Below, piece after piece: positions 24,070-33,143 of a stretch of 45,866 nt of DNA. The first letter of the stretch is position 1; each line of letters starts with the position of its first letter. The notes beneath the pieces are model-generated. The model did not search any database. It saw nothing but the letters and a program-made list of their open reading frames with translations, and had not been told where the DNA came from. A program made the position numbers and the translations under genes. Source of the DNA: Alphaproteobacteria bacterium (lineage in GTDB: Bacteria; Pseudomonadota; Alphaproteobacteria; Caulobacterales; Aquidulcibacteraceae); NCBI GenBank assembly GCA_018969015.1, contig JAGWZE010000029.1, forward strand, positions 1-45,866, in the 5' to 3' direction.

Positions 24070-26046
24070 TTAGGGAGCCCAAGGCGCAAATGTTGCCTGC
24101 CCCGCAACGAGGCCGATCGCCAATGCGATGCCGCCGCAGGCAAGCAGAATGACGTGGACGCGGCGCCACCAAAACGCTGCGCCCTTCCCCGGCGTGCGCC
24201 AGACAAGCGCCGCCCCCGCGATCCAGGCGATACCGGCAAGCGCGAGACCCGTTCCGATCAGGCGGTAGACCGCAAACGTCGCCTCGCTCGCGAGCACGAG
24301 ATTGAAGGGCGCGGGCGCGCCCGCTGGCCAAAGGCCGAAGAAGGCGAAGGGCAGCGCAACGACAGCTGCTGCGGCGGCGAGTGCAAGTGGACGCCAAAGC
24401 GGGGTGCGCGGCCAGGCAAGCGCCAATAGGCCGGTGAGCGCGGAAAGCAGCCCGAGAACCAGCATGGGGCCGAATGTGGCAGGCGCAGCCAGGCCACGCA
24501 GGGGCGCATAAACGGCGTCCGTGTAGCCGAACGTGAGATCGGAAATGACGCCATCTGGACCACGCCGGAAGACGACGAGATTGGAGTAGCCGGGTCCTCG
24601 CTCGCCCGCCGCGTCGCGCCAGAACGTGTCGGGCGCGATCATGCGATACCCGCCGCGATTGTTGATCCGCAGTCCCTCGCCGTCGCGCGCTACGGTGGTC
24701 ACGGCGCCGCGAAGCGCGATGTCGAGCAGATAGGTTGGAGAGGGGCTCTGGCGCCGTTCGGTGCGATAGGCGCCGACATAGGAATCGAGATCAGCAGCGG
24801 CAGGACCGGTGGGCGGCGTCAGAGGCGGCTGAAGGTCTCCATAGAGCGTGCGCAGCGCGATGGCGCGGATCGAGAACAGGCCAGGCGGCGGCTTCGCATC
24901 CGGCGCCGGGCGCAGACGCGGCGCCTGCCCCAGCATCTGCCCGACGATCTCCGTCGCCGCAGGCGCGCCCCCCTCCGCGGTAACCGAAACGAACACCCCC
25001 AGTTTCTTGTCCGGCGCAAGGATCAGGTAGCTGATGCGACCGAGCCCACGCCCGCCGTGCTCGACGAGGCGCACCCCGTTCCACGAACTCAGCATGAAGG
25101 CGGAGCCATAGGCCTGCGCAAGGGGCGCTGTGGAGGCGAGCGGCGTGGCGATAAGGTCACGTCCCGCGCTGTCGAGCAGGCGGTCGGGCGCGCCGGGCGC
25201 ATCGCCGAGAAGCGCGATCATGTAGGCGGCCATATCTGCGCCGGTCGAGACCACGCCGCCCGCACCATGCGCAATGACCGGATTCTCGCCGACGTCGTCA
25301 GGCAGCGCGACGCGCGATCCATCGGGATAAATGGCTGCGGTTTGGGTCCAATGCCCAGGATCTAGGCTCGGGCCGATCCCCGTACGTGTCATCCCGGCGG
25401 CAGCCCAGACATTTTTGGCGAGCGAGTCCGCGAAGGGCTCGTTGGACAGATCGGCGATGATCGCGCCCGCGACCGCCAGCCCGTAGTTCGAATAGACCGA
25501 CCCCGCCTTCACCGGGCGCAGATAACCGGGAAAGACCTTGCCGACATCGGCGGCTGTCGCTGGCGCGCGCACGCCCTTGATCATCGGCAAGCTCGCCTCT
25601 GCAAAGCCGGCCTGATGGGTGAGGAGATCGCGGACACTGACATCGACGCCGCGGTTTTTCGGGAGCTTGAAGCTGTGCAGATACGCGTTCGCGGGATCGT
25701 CGAGAGAGGCGATCCGCCCCGATCGGACGAGTTGGGCGATCCGTACGCCGACGAAGGTTTTCGAAATCGACGCAACCATGAAGCGACTGAGCGTTGGATC
25801 CACCGGGCGGGTCCCCGCAACATCCTCGTGTCCGTAGCCCTTGAGCAATACGACTCGACCATGGTCGACGACGGCGACGACGGCGCCGACACGCGCGAAT
25901 GCGCCGCCCTCCGCGAAGGCGGCGTCGAACGCCGTGTCGAGCCGAGCGATCTCTTCTGTGGACAATCCCGGACCGGGCGCAGCTTTGGCCGGCGATATCA
26001 CGATGGCGAATGCGACCAGAGCCGCGGCGAACAGGCGCAAAATCAT
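24070..26046 (-). CDS. Exported serine hydrolase (beta-lactamase family) with membrane tail
   Basis: This 658-aa protein has a signal peptide (LRLFAAALVAFAIVISPAKAAP, cleavage near 23) and a beta-lactamase/class C-like domain with Ser93-x-x-Lys96 (ASISKTF), a YSNYG motif (Tyr-x-Asn) and HGGRG. It ends in a C-terminal block of about five hydrophobic segments (MLVLGLLSALTGLLALAW, ALAAAAAVVALPFAFFGLW, and others). The catalytic domain should face the periplasm, anchored in the inner membrane. The family includes D-aminopeptidases, esterases and MlrB of microcystin degradation; the sequence cannot tell which. Its ATG overlaps the MlrC-like gene stop by 4 bp. It closely resembles in layout the protein at 39333-41153, which suggests duplication. 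Confidence 0.85.
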   Translation of the reverse strand: MILRLFAAALVAFAIVISPAKAAPGPGLSTEEIARLDTAFDAAFAEGGAFARVGAVVAVVDHGRVVLLKGYGHEDVAGTRPVDPTLSRFMVASISKTFVGVRIAQLVRSGRIASLDDPANAYLHSFKLPKNRGVDVSVRDLLTHQAGFAEASLPMIKGVRAPATAADVGKVFPGYLRPVKAGSVYSNYGLAVAGAIIADLSNEPFADSLAKNVWAAAGMTRTGIGPSLDPGHWTQTAAIYPDGSRVALPDDVGENPVIAHGAGGVVSTGADMAAYMIALLGDAPGAPDRLLDSAGRDLIATPLASTAPLAQAYGSAFMLSSWNGVRLVEHGGRGLGRISYLILAPDKKLGVFVSVTAEGGAPAATEIVGQMLGQAPRLRPAPDAKPPPGLFSIRAIALRTLYGDLQPPLTPPTGPAAADLDSYVGAYRTERRQSPSPTYLLDIALRGAVTTVARDGEGLRINNRGGYRMIAPDTFWRDAAGERGPGYSNLVVFRRGPDGVISDLTFGYTDAVYAPLRGLAAPATFGPMLVLGLLSALTGLLALAWPRTPLWRPLALAAAAAVVALPFAFFGLWPAGAPAPFNLVLASEATFAVYRLIGTGLALAGIAWIAGAALVWRTPGKGAAFWWRRVHVILLACGGIALAIGLVAGQATFAPWAP

Positions 26047-27551
26047 CGGGAGCGAGCCTCAAACGTCCAGGGCAAGGGGCCGCCTTTGGCCGTCGGATCG
26101 AGCGGCCATACGGGACGCGACAGGCGGCGATAGGGGAGCAAGCTAAAATCGTCGGCGAGGACGCCAGGGCCGCGCGCCGGGACGATCGTTCCGGCAACCG
26201 GGCGAAACGAGGTTTCGAAATGCCCTGTGGATTTGACGATGACGGCATGCATCCGTGCAAGGTCGACGCCGAACCGCGTGAAGGCTTCCGTCGCGAAGCA
26301 TTGTGTTCGCCGCTCGCAGAGGATGAGCGTCAGCCCTTCGGCATCGACGCGCACGGCCCGCCCCACCGGCCACCGCCCCCCGCCGAACGGCATGTCGAGA
26401 TCGTCCACGATCTTGACCACCTCCACGTCGAGATCCAGCGGTCGCCCTGAAAGCTCACACGCCTTGCCGGCGACGCGCAACGGCATGCGCGCGCCCTCCC
26501 CGGCCGCGACGCACAGCGCGACCGCGCCGGGATCCCAAATCAAGCCTACGGCAATGGGTCCAATGCCCGCCTGACGCAGCGCGTCGATGACATAGGTCGC
26601 GTCCGAGGGCGCGCCGCCGCCTGGATTGTCGGCGGAGTCAGCCACCACAACTGGACGGCGGGCGGCCGCGACCGCCCCACCCAGGGCATCGAGCTTGACG
26701 CCGCGATCCTGCACGACGTCCCGGATGGCGACGAGGCGCGAACCGAATTCGGCCGCAACGTCTTGCGCCAACGCCGCATCGCCATTGGTGGTGACCCACA
26801 CACGCGCGCCAGTGTCTTCGTGGTCGCCCCAAGGGAAACCGTGCGCGATCGAAATATCGATCAGGCGGGGATCTGAACGCACGCGCGCGGAGATGTCATC
26901 GACGAGTGCGCGCATGGCGGGGCGCTGGGTCTTGAACGTGCCAAGCGTTGCGCAGTCATAGGCGGCGACGACCGGATCGATGTCGCCACGCGCAACGCGC
27001 AATGCATCATCGACGAGGGTGTCGGCGACGTCGAATATATCGTCGTGCGGGTACTCCTTGTAGGCGAACACCAGATCGGCGTCCGCAAGCACCGACCGCG
27101 TCAAGTGGCAGTGCGGATCGTAGAGCACGGCGATGACCGGCTTGCGCCCGACAGCGGCGCGCACCATCGCAAGGATATCACTCTCGCAATGGGGAATCCC
27201 TTCCGCGGCCGTCGCGCCGTGAAGGCCTAAAAGCACGATGTCGACTGGCCCCGCAGCGGCGAGATCGGCAAGGAGTTGGTCGCGCAACGCCAAGTAATCG
27301 GCAAGCGCGATCGGCCCTCCCGGTTGGGCGCCGACGCAGAGCCCCTGGATCACATCGATCTCGCCTGCAGCTTGCAGCGCAAAGGCGCGACGCAACGGCG
27401 CCGCGATCAGCGGGACCTCGTCGTCTGGCCCAATCTCGCCCGCCTCAAGCAGCCACAGCGCCTCGAACGCGGCGCGATCCAGCGGAATGGGTGAGAAGGC
27501 GTTGACCTCCGCGCCGAGGGCGCCGACGAATACGCGCAGCCGACGGATCAT
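26043..27551 (-). CDS. M81-family metallopeptidase, MlrC-like (copy 1)
   Basis: This 502-aa protein has the MlrC/DUF1485 N-terminal domain and C-terminal domain. Landmarks: GLHGATAAEG, YDPHCHLTRS, AYKEYPHDD, HGFPWGDHEDTGA and DSADNPGGGAPSDAT, which hold the conserved metal and substrate residues of the family. MlrC is the metallopeptidase that finishes linearised microcystin, releasing Adda and amino acids. Other M81 members act on unknown peptides or amides. There is no signal peptide, so it acts in the cytoplasm. It overlaps both neighbours by 4 bp. Compared with copy 2 (37888-39336), its N-terminus reads AEVNAFSP instead of TETNTFSP, a change at a conserved spot that may alter specificity. 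Confidence 0.87.
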   Translation of the reverse strand: MIRRLRVFVGALGAEVNAFSPIPLDRAAFEALWLLEAGEIGPDDEVPLIAAPLRRAFALQAAGEIDVIQGLCVGAQPGGPIALADYLALRDQLLADLAAAGPVDIVLLGLHGATAAEGIPHCESDILAMVRAAVGRKPVIAVLYDPHCHLTRSVLADADLVFAYKEYPHDDIFDVADTLVDDALRVARGDIDPVVAAYDCATLGTFKTQRPAMRALVDDISARVRSDPRLIDISIAHGFPWGDHEDTGARVWVTTNGDAALAQDVAAEFGSRLVAIRDVVQDRGVKLDALGGAVAAARRPVVVADSADNPGGGAPSDATYVIDALRQAGIGPIAVGLIWDPGAVALCVAAGEGARMPLRVAGKACELSGRPLDLDVEVVKIVDDLDMPFGGGRWPVGRAVRVDAEGLTLILCERRTQCFATEAFTRFGVDLARMHAVIVKSTGHFETSFRPVAGTIVPARGPGVLADDFSLLPYRRLSRPVWPLDPTAKGGPLPWTFEARSR

Positions 27552-28693
27552 GGCGCAGACTTTCCGGGCGCTTCGAGTGGCGGCTTTGCGTGCAAGGTCT
27601 CAAGGAACGGCGCGATGGCTTGCGCCGTCCATTCGGCGCGCTCGATCGGGAACAGGTGCCCAGCACCGGGTTCGGCGCGAAGGAGGCGCGCCTGTGTGGA
27701 GAGCGCGGTGTAGGCCGTCGGCCATTGCGCGCGCAGTCGACCCCAATTGTCGATTTCTCGTGCTGAAAGACCGGGCGGCGGCGTTGGCGGCACGGTCTCC
27801 GTTTGCACGATCGCGAGGATCGGCAGCGCGCCGAGCGCGCCAGGGTCGGAGACCACGTCGAAAACCCGCTGGCATGCGGCCTGCCCGGCGCGCGCGCCGG
27901 CGGCGAGTGCGGAGGGACGTGACTCCTGATCGACGAGAACCGGCCAGGAAGAGCCGATCGCGTTGGCTTGGGCGCGCGCGCCGGGGCCGTACATCGGATT
28001 GAGCGACGGAACGAGGCCCAGGCCGAACGCCGTCGCCGCGACGAGAAGGTCCGAACGCGGCGCACAGCCATAGAGGCTACGCTGCTCCTCGAACCATTGC
28101 GGCGGCGTCGGATCGAGCACGACGAGCCCGGCGACCTCGTCCTTGAAGGCTTGTGCAAAGTTCGCGGCGTAAAGGCCGCCCATCGAGTGCCCGATCAGCA
28201 CAAGCGGCCCTTTTTCGCCAGCTCCGCGAACGGCGTCGCGAAGCTCGCGCACCACGGTCGACACGGACCGATCCTGCGGCGCGGCGTCGGCGTAGCCGGT
28301 CCCAGGACGATCGACGAGGCAGACCCGCACAGAAGCGCCAAGCGCCGCGCGCAGCGGCGCCATGAAGCCGCTCGCGCCATAGCCGCCCGGAACGAGAACG
28401 ACCGTCGGCCCAGCTCCGTCGCCGTCGCAGACGACGAACGCCCTTGCACCGCCAACATCGACGAAAACGCCGGCGGCCGGGCGCGCCCGCTGCAGATCGG
28501 CGGCGCGCAGCGCCATGGCGCCAGCGCCCGCCGTCATGGCGACGGCGGCGAGCGCCAGGACGAGCCCCCCCCCACCCGCGAGCATGCGAACAGCCCCACG
28601 ATTGCGGGCGAAAAGCCCCCAAAGACCGAACGCCAGCGCGGCAGAGACGGCGGCGCACGCCCAGGGGCCCCACGCCGTTGCGAGAAAGCTCAT
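27548..28693 (-). CDS. Membrane-anchored alpha/beta hydrolase
   Basis: This 381-aa protein has two hydrophobic segments at the N-terminus (about residues 8-28 and 38-60), then an alpha/beta-hydrolase domain. The oxyanion segment VPGGYG is at 101-106, nucleophile Ser170 is in GHSMGG, the likely acid Asp194 is in VVLDPTPPQW, and the His is in GAGHLFP near 347. Such enzymes cleave esters, amides or N-terminal residues (proline iminopeptidase-like). It could remove an acyl or ester-linked group from the imported compound. It overlaps both adjacent genes by 4 bp in the peptide-binding-protein operon. Substrate is not predictable. Confidence 0.82.
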   Translation of the reverse strand: MSFLATAWGPWACAAVSAALAFGLWGLFARNRGAVRMLAGGGGLVLALAAVAMTAGAGAMALRAADLQRARPAAGVFVDVGGARAFVVCDGDGAGPTVVLVPGGYGASGFMAPLRAALGASVRVCLVDRPGTGYADAAPQDRSVSTVVRELRDAVRGAGEKGPLVLIGHSMGGLYAANFAQAFKDEVAGLVVLDPTPPQWFEEQRSLYGCAPRSDLLVAATAFGLGLVPSLNPMYGPGARAQANAIGSSWPVLVDQESRPSALAAGARAGQAACQRVFDVVSDPGALGALPILAIVQTETVPPTPPPGLSAREIDNWGRLRAQWPTAYTALSTQARLLRAEPGAGHLFPIERAEWTAQAIAPFLETLHAKPPLEAPGKSAP

Positions 28694-30018
28694 GCGGAAT
28701 CTCCAGAGCGCTTGGGAAACAGGCGCCCGCGAAAAATGAGAAACTCGCGCGCGTTCGCATCGACGACGAAGCGCTGATGCGCGGGGGCGCGAGAGCCTGG
28801 CATCGTGGCCAGATAGAGTTCACCCGTCGGATCATGTGCTGACGGTTCGAGCGGCGCCGCGAAGCTTTGAACGAGATCGCCATTGGCGTCGGGCGCCGCG
28901 AATGCGGCGGAGAGCCGATCGCCATCGCGCCCAACGCGCACCTCGTAGCCTCCGGCGGCGTAGCGCCCGCATCGCGCGAGATCGCGGGCGTCCAGTGTCT
29001 GGCGTGACTCCCCCCAAGCCGCTGCGACGGGAAAGTCGATCCGCGCCGCTGCGGCGCGCGCGATGAGATGCGCAAGCCAGCGGGCGTCGCCGCCATTGCA
29101 GAGCAGCACGAGCCCTTGGCGACGGGCCGGCGCGAGGCGAAAGAACGAGAACTGCCCTGGCGTCGCGCCGTCGTGCCCGATCAACGCGCCGGCGGTGTCG
29201 AACTGCTGCAGCCCAAGCCCCCAGGCGACAGCGAATGTTGGCGTTGGCCCCGGCGCCATGTGGCGCATCTGAGCCAGCGTAGGCGCGGAGAACGGCGCGC
29301 GCTGATCGAGGATGGCCTGCGCCAGGGTGAGCGCATCGATGATGGAGGCCCGAAATGTCGCGCCAGCCGGCGCCATGGCGGCCACAGCCGGCTCATCACT
29401 GATCTGGATCAGACCCTCGAGCGACATCGCATGGCCGACGGCCTCGTCGTCGGTGACGCCGGGTCCGCGCGTGACGTCTGCGGCTCCAATCGTGGCGAGC
29501 GCCGTTCGCACGAGATCGAGCCACGGCGTTCGTGCGGCGATTTCGGTGAGGCGCGCCGCAAGCGCAAAGGCCGCGTTGTTGTAGGAAAAAAGCCCACCCG
29601 GCGCGCAGGTGCGTTCGAACGAGGGCGCGCGCGCCGCATAGACCTCCAAGGGCGCGCCGCCGCGAACGTCGGGAGCGAACACGTCCCCGAAAAAGCCCGC
29701 ACGATGGCAAAGAAGCAGGCGGGGCGTCACGCCGTCGCGGAGATCGCCGGCGGGCAGCATGATGTCGCTCTGATGCGCGACAGGGACGTCAAGATCCACC
29801 GCGCCCTTATGCGCCGCCTCGACGAGCAAGGCGGCGGTAATCATTTTCGTCGCCGAGCCGATGTTGAACCGCGTTCGCGCGGTTACGGCCGACCCATCCG
29901 CCACCGCGCGAACGCCCGTCGTGGCGATTTCGATGGTTCCGCCGTCGATGACGCCCAGGGCTGCGCCGGGGGTCCCGGCCTCGCGGCACGCGGCGTCGAG
30001 GATGTCGGACCAGGTCAT
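28690..30018 (-). CDS. Cytoplasmic serine hydrolase (beta-lactamase family)
   Basis: This 442-aa protein is of the class C beta-lactamase/D-aminopeptidase fold, with Ser55-x-x-Lys58 (GSATKMI), Tyr146-Asn-Asn148 (SYNNAAF) and HDG (IGHDGATPG) standing for the third motif. Unlike the other two serine hydrolases in the window it has no signal peptide and no membrane tail, so it should act in the cytoplasm after uptake. D-stereospecific aminopeptidases (DAP/DmpB-like) and amidases of this fold fit the context. It overlaps the binding-protein gene and the alpha/beta hydrolase gene by 4 bp each. The catalytic set is complete. Confidence 0.84.
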   Translation of the reverse strand: MTWSDILDAACREAGTPGAALGVIDGGTIEIATTGVRAVADGSAVTARTRFNIGSATKMITAALLVEAAHKGAVDLDVPVAHQSDIMLPAGDLRDGVTPRLLLCHRAGFFGDVFAPDVRGGAPLEVYAARAPSFERTCAPGGLFSYNNAAFALAARLTEIAARTPWLDLVRTALATIGAADVTRGPGVTDDEAVGHAMSLEGLIQISDEPAVAAMAPAGATFRASIIDALTLAQAILDQRAPFSAPTLAQMRHMAPGPTPTFAVAWGLGLQQFDTAGALIGHDGATPGQFSFFRLAPARRQGLVLLCNGGDARWLAHLIARAAAARIDFPVAAAWGESRQTLDARDLARCGRYAAGGYEVRVGRDGDRLSAAFAAPDANGDLVQSFAAPLEPSAHDPTGELYLATMPGSRAPAHQRFVVDANAREFLIFRGRLFPKRSGDSA

Positions 30019-31541
30019 CGACGCCGCCGCAGGGTCTCGAGCGGTAGGTCGAGGGCGCGCGCACCATCCAGTCGGTAGCCCTCGATGTCGGCGCGGACCA
30101 CGTTCGTGACCTTCGTTTGTTGCAGATAGATGTAGGGCAGATCGCGGTTCACGAGGAGAGCGAGGTCAGCATAGACTTGGGCTCGTTTGTTCGCGTCGAG
30201 TTCGCGAGCAGCGGATGCAAGGAGGGCGGTAGCTTTGGGATTCACGTAACGCGCAGGATTGTCGACGCCTACTTTCGCAGGATCAAACCAAGCGCCGAGG
30301 ACGGAGGATATGTCGGGTGTGGGCGCGACGAAGCCCTGCAGCACAAGATCATAAGCGCCGCGCTGCATCCGATCGAGATAGGCGGGAATTGACAAGCGCT
30401 CGAGGCGGACTTGTAAGCCGAGCGGCGCTGCGACGGCCTGAATGTACTGCGCGACCGTGTCCGTCTCGGGCGAAACGCCCGGATAGATCATGACGACGCG
30501 CCGGGGCTTTCCGCCGACCTCGCGTGCAAGGCGCACGGCGGCGGCCGGGTCATACCGGATCGGATACGCGGATGGATCGGCACCAGGGATTCCAACAGGG
30601 ATCGGCCCCCGGAAAACCAGCGCCGAGCCACCGCGGATATCGCGCACGATCGCCTCGGTATCGATTGCCATCGCTAGCGCAGCGCGCAGCCGGCGATCGG
30701 CGAAGACGGGGCGCTCCATGTTGAATGCGACGTTCTGGAACGCGAACGCCGGCGCCGCATGAACGACGACGCGGCGGTCCGTGCGCAGGCGTTTGAGGGT
30801 CTGCGACGGCATCAAAAAGGCGACATCGACATCCCCGCGCGCCACCGCGAGGGCACGTACGGTGGGATCGGCGATGACCTGAAACACGATCTCGTCGAAG
30901 GCCGGGGGCGGCCCGGAATAGTAGGGATTGCGCGCGAGCGTCACCGCCGGCCCGGTCGCTACGACCCGGTAGGGCCCCGATCCCGCCGAGCGCGTCGCAA
31001 GCCACGCGGTCGCCTGATCGCCGTTCACGTCATGCGCCGCGACAGCGGGATTGACGATCGCGGCGCTTCGTGCAGCGAGGATTTGCGGGACGTGGGGGCT
31101 CGGCGCTTTCAAGGTGAGGCGCACGGTCGTGGCGCCGACGGCCTCGACCCGGTCGAGAATGCTCGCCAGTTCGCTCGACGGCCCACGACCGACGGCGACA
31201 AGACGCCGGAGCGAGAACACGACCGCCGCGGCGTCGACGACGCGACCATCGTCAAAGCGAGCGGAGGAGGCGATCTCAAACGTCCAGACACGGCCGTCCG
31301 CATCGGATCGCCAAGAGCGGGCGAGCTGCGGGCGTCCGTCGGGGCCGACGAGGCGTTGATAGGCGGGACCAACTGGGGCGAGTTGTTCCGGGCTTGGCGC
31401 AACGGCCGGATCGAAAGGGCCCGGCTGCGCCGAGAGCGCCACGCGCAGCGTATCCGCCGACGCCGGCGTTGCGGCGAGCAGCGCAACGGCGACAGCGGCG
31501 ATAATCGCCCTCAACGGTCCCTTAGCCCGGGCGTTCGCCAT
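30015..31541 (-). CDS. Peptide ABC transporter substrate-binding protein (SBP family 5)
   Basis: This 508-aa protein has a clear signal peptide (PLRAIIAAVAVALLAATPASAD, cleaved near residue 29). The family 5 (DppA/OppA/NikA) fold follows, with the landmarks DGRVWTFEI, VEAVGATTVRLTLKAPSP and NYGSGPYRVV-like RSAGSGPYRVVATGP. It captures peptides in the periplasm for the importer encoded divergently at 34431-37883. It is the first gene of its operon. Splitting a binding protein from its permease across a divergent promoter is unusual but works if both units share a regulator, and both carry the palindrome. Confidence 0.9.
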   Translation of the reverse strand: MANARAKGPLRAIIAAVAVALLAATPASADTLRVALSAQPGPFDPAVAPSPEQLAPVGPAYQRLVGPDGRPQLARSWRSDADGRVWTFEIASSARFDDGRVVDAAAVVFSLRRLVAVGRGPSSELASILDRVEAVGATTVRLTLKAPSPHVPQILAARSAAIVNPAVAAHDVNGDQATAWLATRSAGSGPYRVVATGPAVTLARNPYYSGPPPAFDEIVFQVIADPTVRALAVARGDVDVAFLMPSQTLKRLRTDRRVVVHAAPAFAFQNVAFNMERPVFADRRLRAALAMAIDTEAIVRDIRGGSALVFRGPIPVGIPGADPSAYPIRYDPAAAVRLAREVGGKPRRVVMIYPGVSPETDTVAQYIQAVAAPLGLQVRLERLSIPAYLDRMQRGAYDLVLQGFVAPTPDISSVLGAWFDPAKVGVDNPARYVNPKATALLASAARELDANKRAQVYADLALLVNRDLPYIYLQQTKVTNVVRADIEGYRLDGARALDLPLETLRRRR

Positions 31542-31556
31542 GCGCGCCTCCCCGCA

Positions 31557-31572
31557 TTTTCTGATTAGAAAA
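31557..31572. promoter_or_regulatory. Operator palindrome before the binding-protein operon
   Basis: TTTTCTGATTAGAAAA: perfect 6-bp arms TTTTCT/AGAAAA with centre GATT, extended by an outer A...T pair to 18 bp. It lies 16 bp before the minus-strand start. Confidence 0.75.
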
Positions 31573-31620
31573 TTTCTGCCGTCCGTGTCAATCTACGCAT
31601 GACAAGCGAACGCCGATGTG

Positions 31621-31636
31621 TTTTCCGATAGGAAAA
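31621..31636. promoter_or_regulatory. Operator palindrome before the deacylase/importer operon
   Basis: TTTTCCGATAGGAAAA: perfect 6-bp arms with centre GATA, 56 bp before the plus-strand start. It serves as the reference copy of the motif; its axis is 64 bp (about six helical turns) from that of the site at 31557. Confidence 0.78.
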
Positions 31637-31691
31637 TGGCAGGTGGGAACCGCACGCACGGCCGGCGGCCGAGCCAACGAGGAGACAGGAC

Positions 31692-33143
31692 GTGGCCCAA
31701 GCGGCGTCTTTGGACCTTGCGATCGTGGGAGGCGACATCGTCGATGGGACGGGCGCATCGCGCTATCGTGGGGACGTGGGCGTGCGTGACGGCCGCATCG
31801 TCGACATCGGCTCGGCCGCGAGCTGGCGCGCCGCCGCTACCATTGATGCGCGGGGACTTGCGGTCTGTCCCGGTTTCATCGACGTGCACACGCACGATGA
31901 TCAGGCACTGTTCGACGATCCGCTCCTGCCTGCGAAGGTGAGCCAAGGCGTCACGACCGTAATCGCGGGGAATTGCGGGGTGAGCCTAGCGCCGCTGGTC
32001 GCAAGCGCACCCCCGCCCTCGCCGCTGACCGAAGTCGCCGACACGTCGGCTTTCCGCTTCGCCACGTTCTCGGCTTATCTCGATGCGCTGGAGGCGGCGC
32101 CGGCTGCCGTCAACGCGGCGTGCTTCGTTGGCCATACCACGCTGCGCGCGGCCGTTATGGAGGACCTGTCGCGCCCGGCATCGCAGGACGAACGGCGTGC
32201 GATGGCGGCCAAGTGCGAGGAGGCGCTCGCCGCCGGCGCCATCGGGGTCTCGTCCGGATTGTTCTACCCACCGGCGTTCGCCGCCCCGGCCGAAGAAGTG
32301 ACGGCGCTCGTCACCCTGGCTGCCCGCGTAGGGGGAGTTTACGCCGCCCACATCCGGGACGAAAGCGACGGCGTAGAGGAGGCCATCGACGAGGCGGTGG
32401 CGATCGCCCGCGCCGCCGGCGCGCCGCTGGTGATCTCCCACCACAAGGTTTCTGGAGCCAGGAATTTCGGGCGATCGCGCGCAACGTTGGCGAAGATCGC
32501 ACATGCGGCCACCTGCCATTGCGTCGGGTTCGACGTTTATCCTTACGCCGCAAGTTCAACCATGCTCAACGAGAAGAGCTGGTCTGCAGCGACGAAGACC
32601 CTGATCACGTGGAGCCAACCGCATCCCGAGTTCGCCGGTGTCGAGCTTTCGGTGGCGGCTGCGCAACTCGGGTTGAGCGAGCGCGAGGCGCTCGCCGCGC
32701 TGTCCCCGGGCGGTGGCGTCTATTTCATGATGGATGAGGACGACGTGCGCCGCATCTTGAGCGCCAGCGCCGCGATGATCGGATCGGACGGCGTGCCTAA
32801 CAATGTGCGGCCACATCCGCGTCTCTGGGGCTCTTTCACACGCGTTCTTGGCCACTATGTACGCGACGTAAAGCTTTTCAGCTTCGAAGAGGCTGTTCGC
32901 CGAATGACCGGGCTGCCTGCGAGCCAGTTCCGGCTGCGGGATCGGGGCGTTCTGGCGCCAGGCGCCATCGCCGACATCACGATCGTCGATCCGCAGACCG
33001 TCGCCGACCGCGCGACCTTCGCCGAACCCACCCTTCCCTCTTCAGGGATCGCGCATGTCATCGTCCGCGGAACGCCTATTTGGACCGGCGGCGCCTCAAC
33101 CGGCGCGCGCCCCGGCGCCGTCATTCGGCGCGCCGCAGCATGA
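31692..33143 (+). CDS. N-acyl-D-amino-acid deacylase (D-aminoacylase)
   Basis: This 483-aa protein is of the amidohydrolase superfamily and hydrolyses N-acyl-D-amino acids to D-amino acid and carboxylate. Metal ligands are His66/His68 in DVHTHDD and the bridging Cys95 in AGNCGVS, the hallmark of D-aminoacylases. HIRDESDGVEEAIDEA and ISHHKVSG follow, and MIGSDGVPNN holds the catalytic Asp. The start is GTG 31692, 7 bases after GGAG. In this locus it could release D-residues from N-acylated fragments of a lipopeptide, or act on N-acetyl-D-Glu made by DgcN. The cytoplasmic location is inferred from the absence of a signal peptide. Confidence 0.92.
   Translation: MAQAASLDLAIVGGDIVDGTGASRYRGDVGVRDGRIVDIGSAASWRAAATIDARGLAVCPGFIDVHTHDDQALFDDPLLPAKVSQGVTTVIAGNCGVSLAPLVASAPPPSPLTEVADTSAFRFATFSAYLDALEAAPAAVNAACFVGHTTLRAAVMEDLSRPASQDERRAMAAKCEEALAAGAIGVSSGLFYPPAFAAPAEEVTALVTLAARVGGVYAAHIRDESDGVEEAIDEAVAIARAAGAPLVISHHKVSGARNFGRSRATLAKIAHAATCHCVGFDVYPYAASSTMLNEKSWSAATKTLITWSQPHPEFAGVELSVAAAQLGLSEREALAALSPGGGVYFMMDEDDVRRILSASAAMIGSDGVPNNVRPHPRLWGSFTRVLGHYVRDVKLFSFEEAVRRMTGLPASQFRLRDRGVLAPGAIADITIVDPQTVADRATFAEPTLPSSGIAHVIVRGTPIWTGGASTGARPGAVIRRAAA

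Larger units (their letters stand above)
31542..31691. promoter_or_regulatory. Divergent promoter region with two operators
   Basis: This 150-bp region serves the binding-protein operon (minus) and the deacylase/importer operon (plus). A TTGACA-like -35 box reads on the minus strand at 31591-31586, and its expected -10 position falls inside the palindrome at 31557. On the plus strand ATGACA at 31599-31604 would put the -10 region at the palindrome at 31621. Both placements would fit repression by blocking the -10 region, but the promoter boxes are weak matches. The GTG start at 31692 has GGAG at 31681-31684. Confidence 0.5.
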
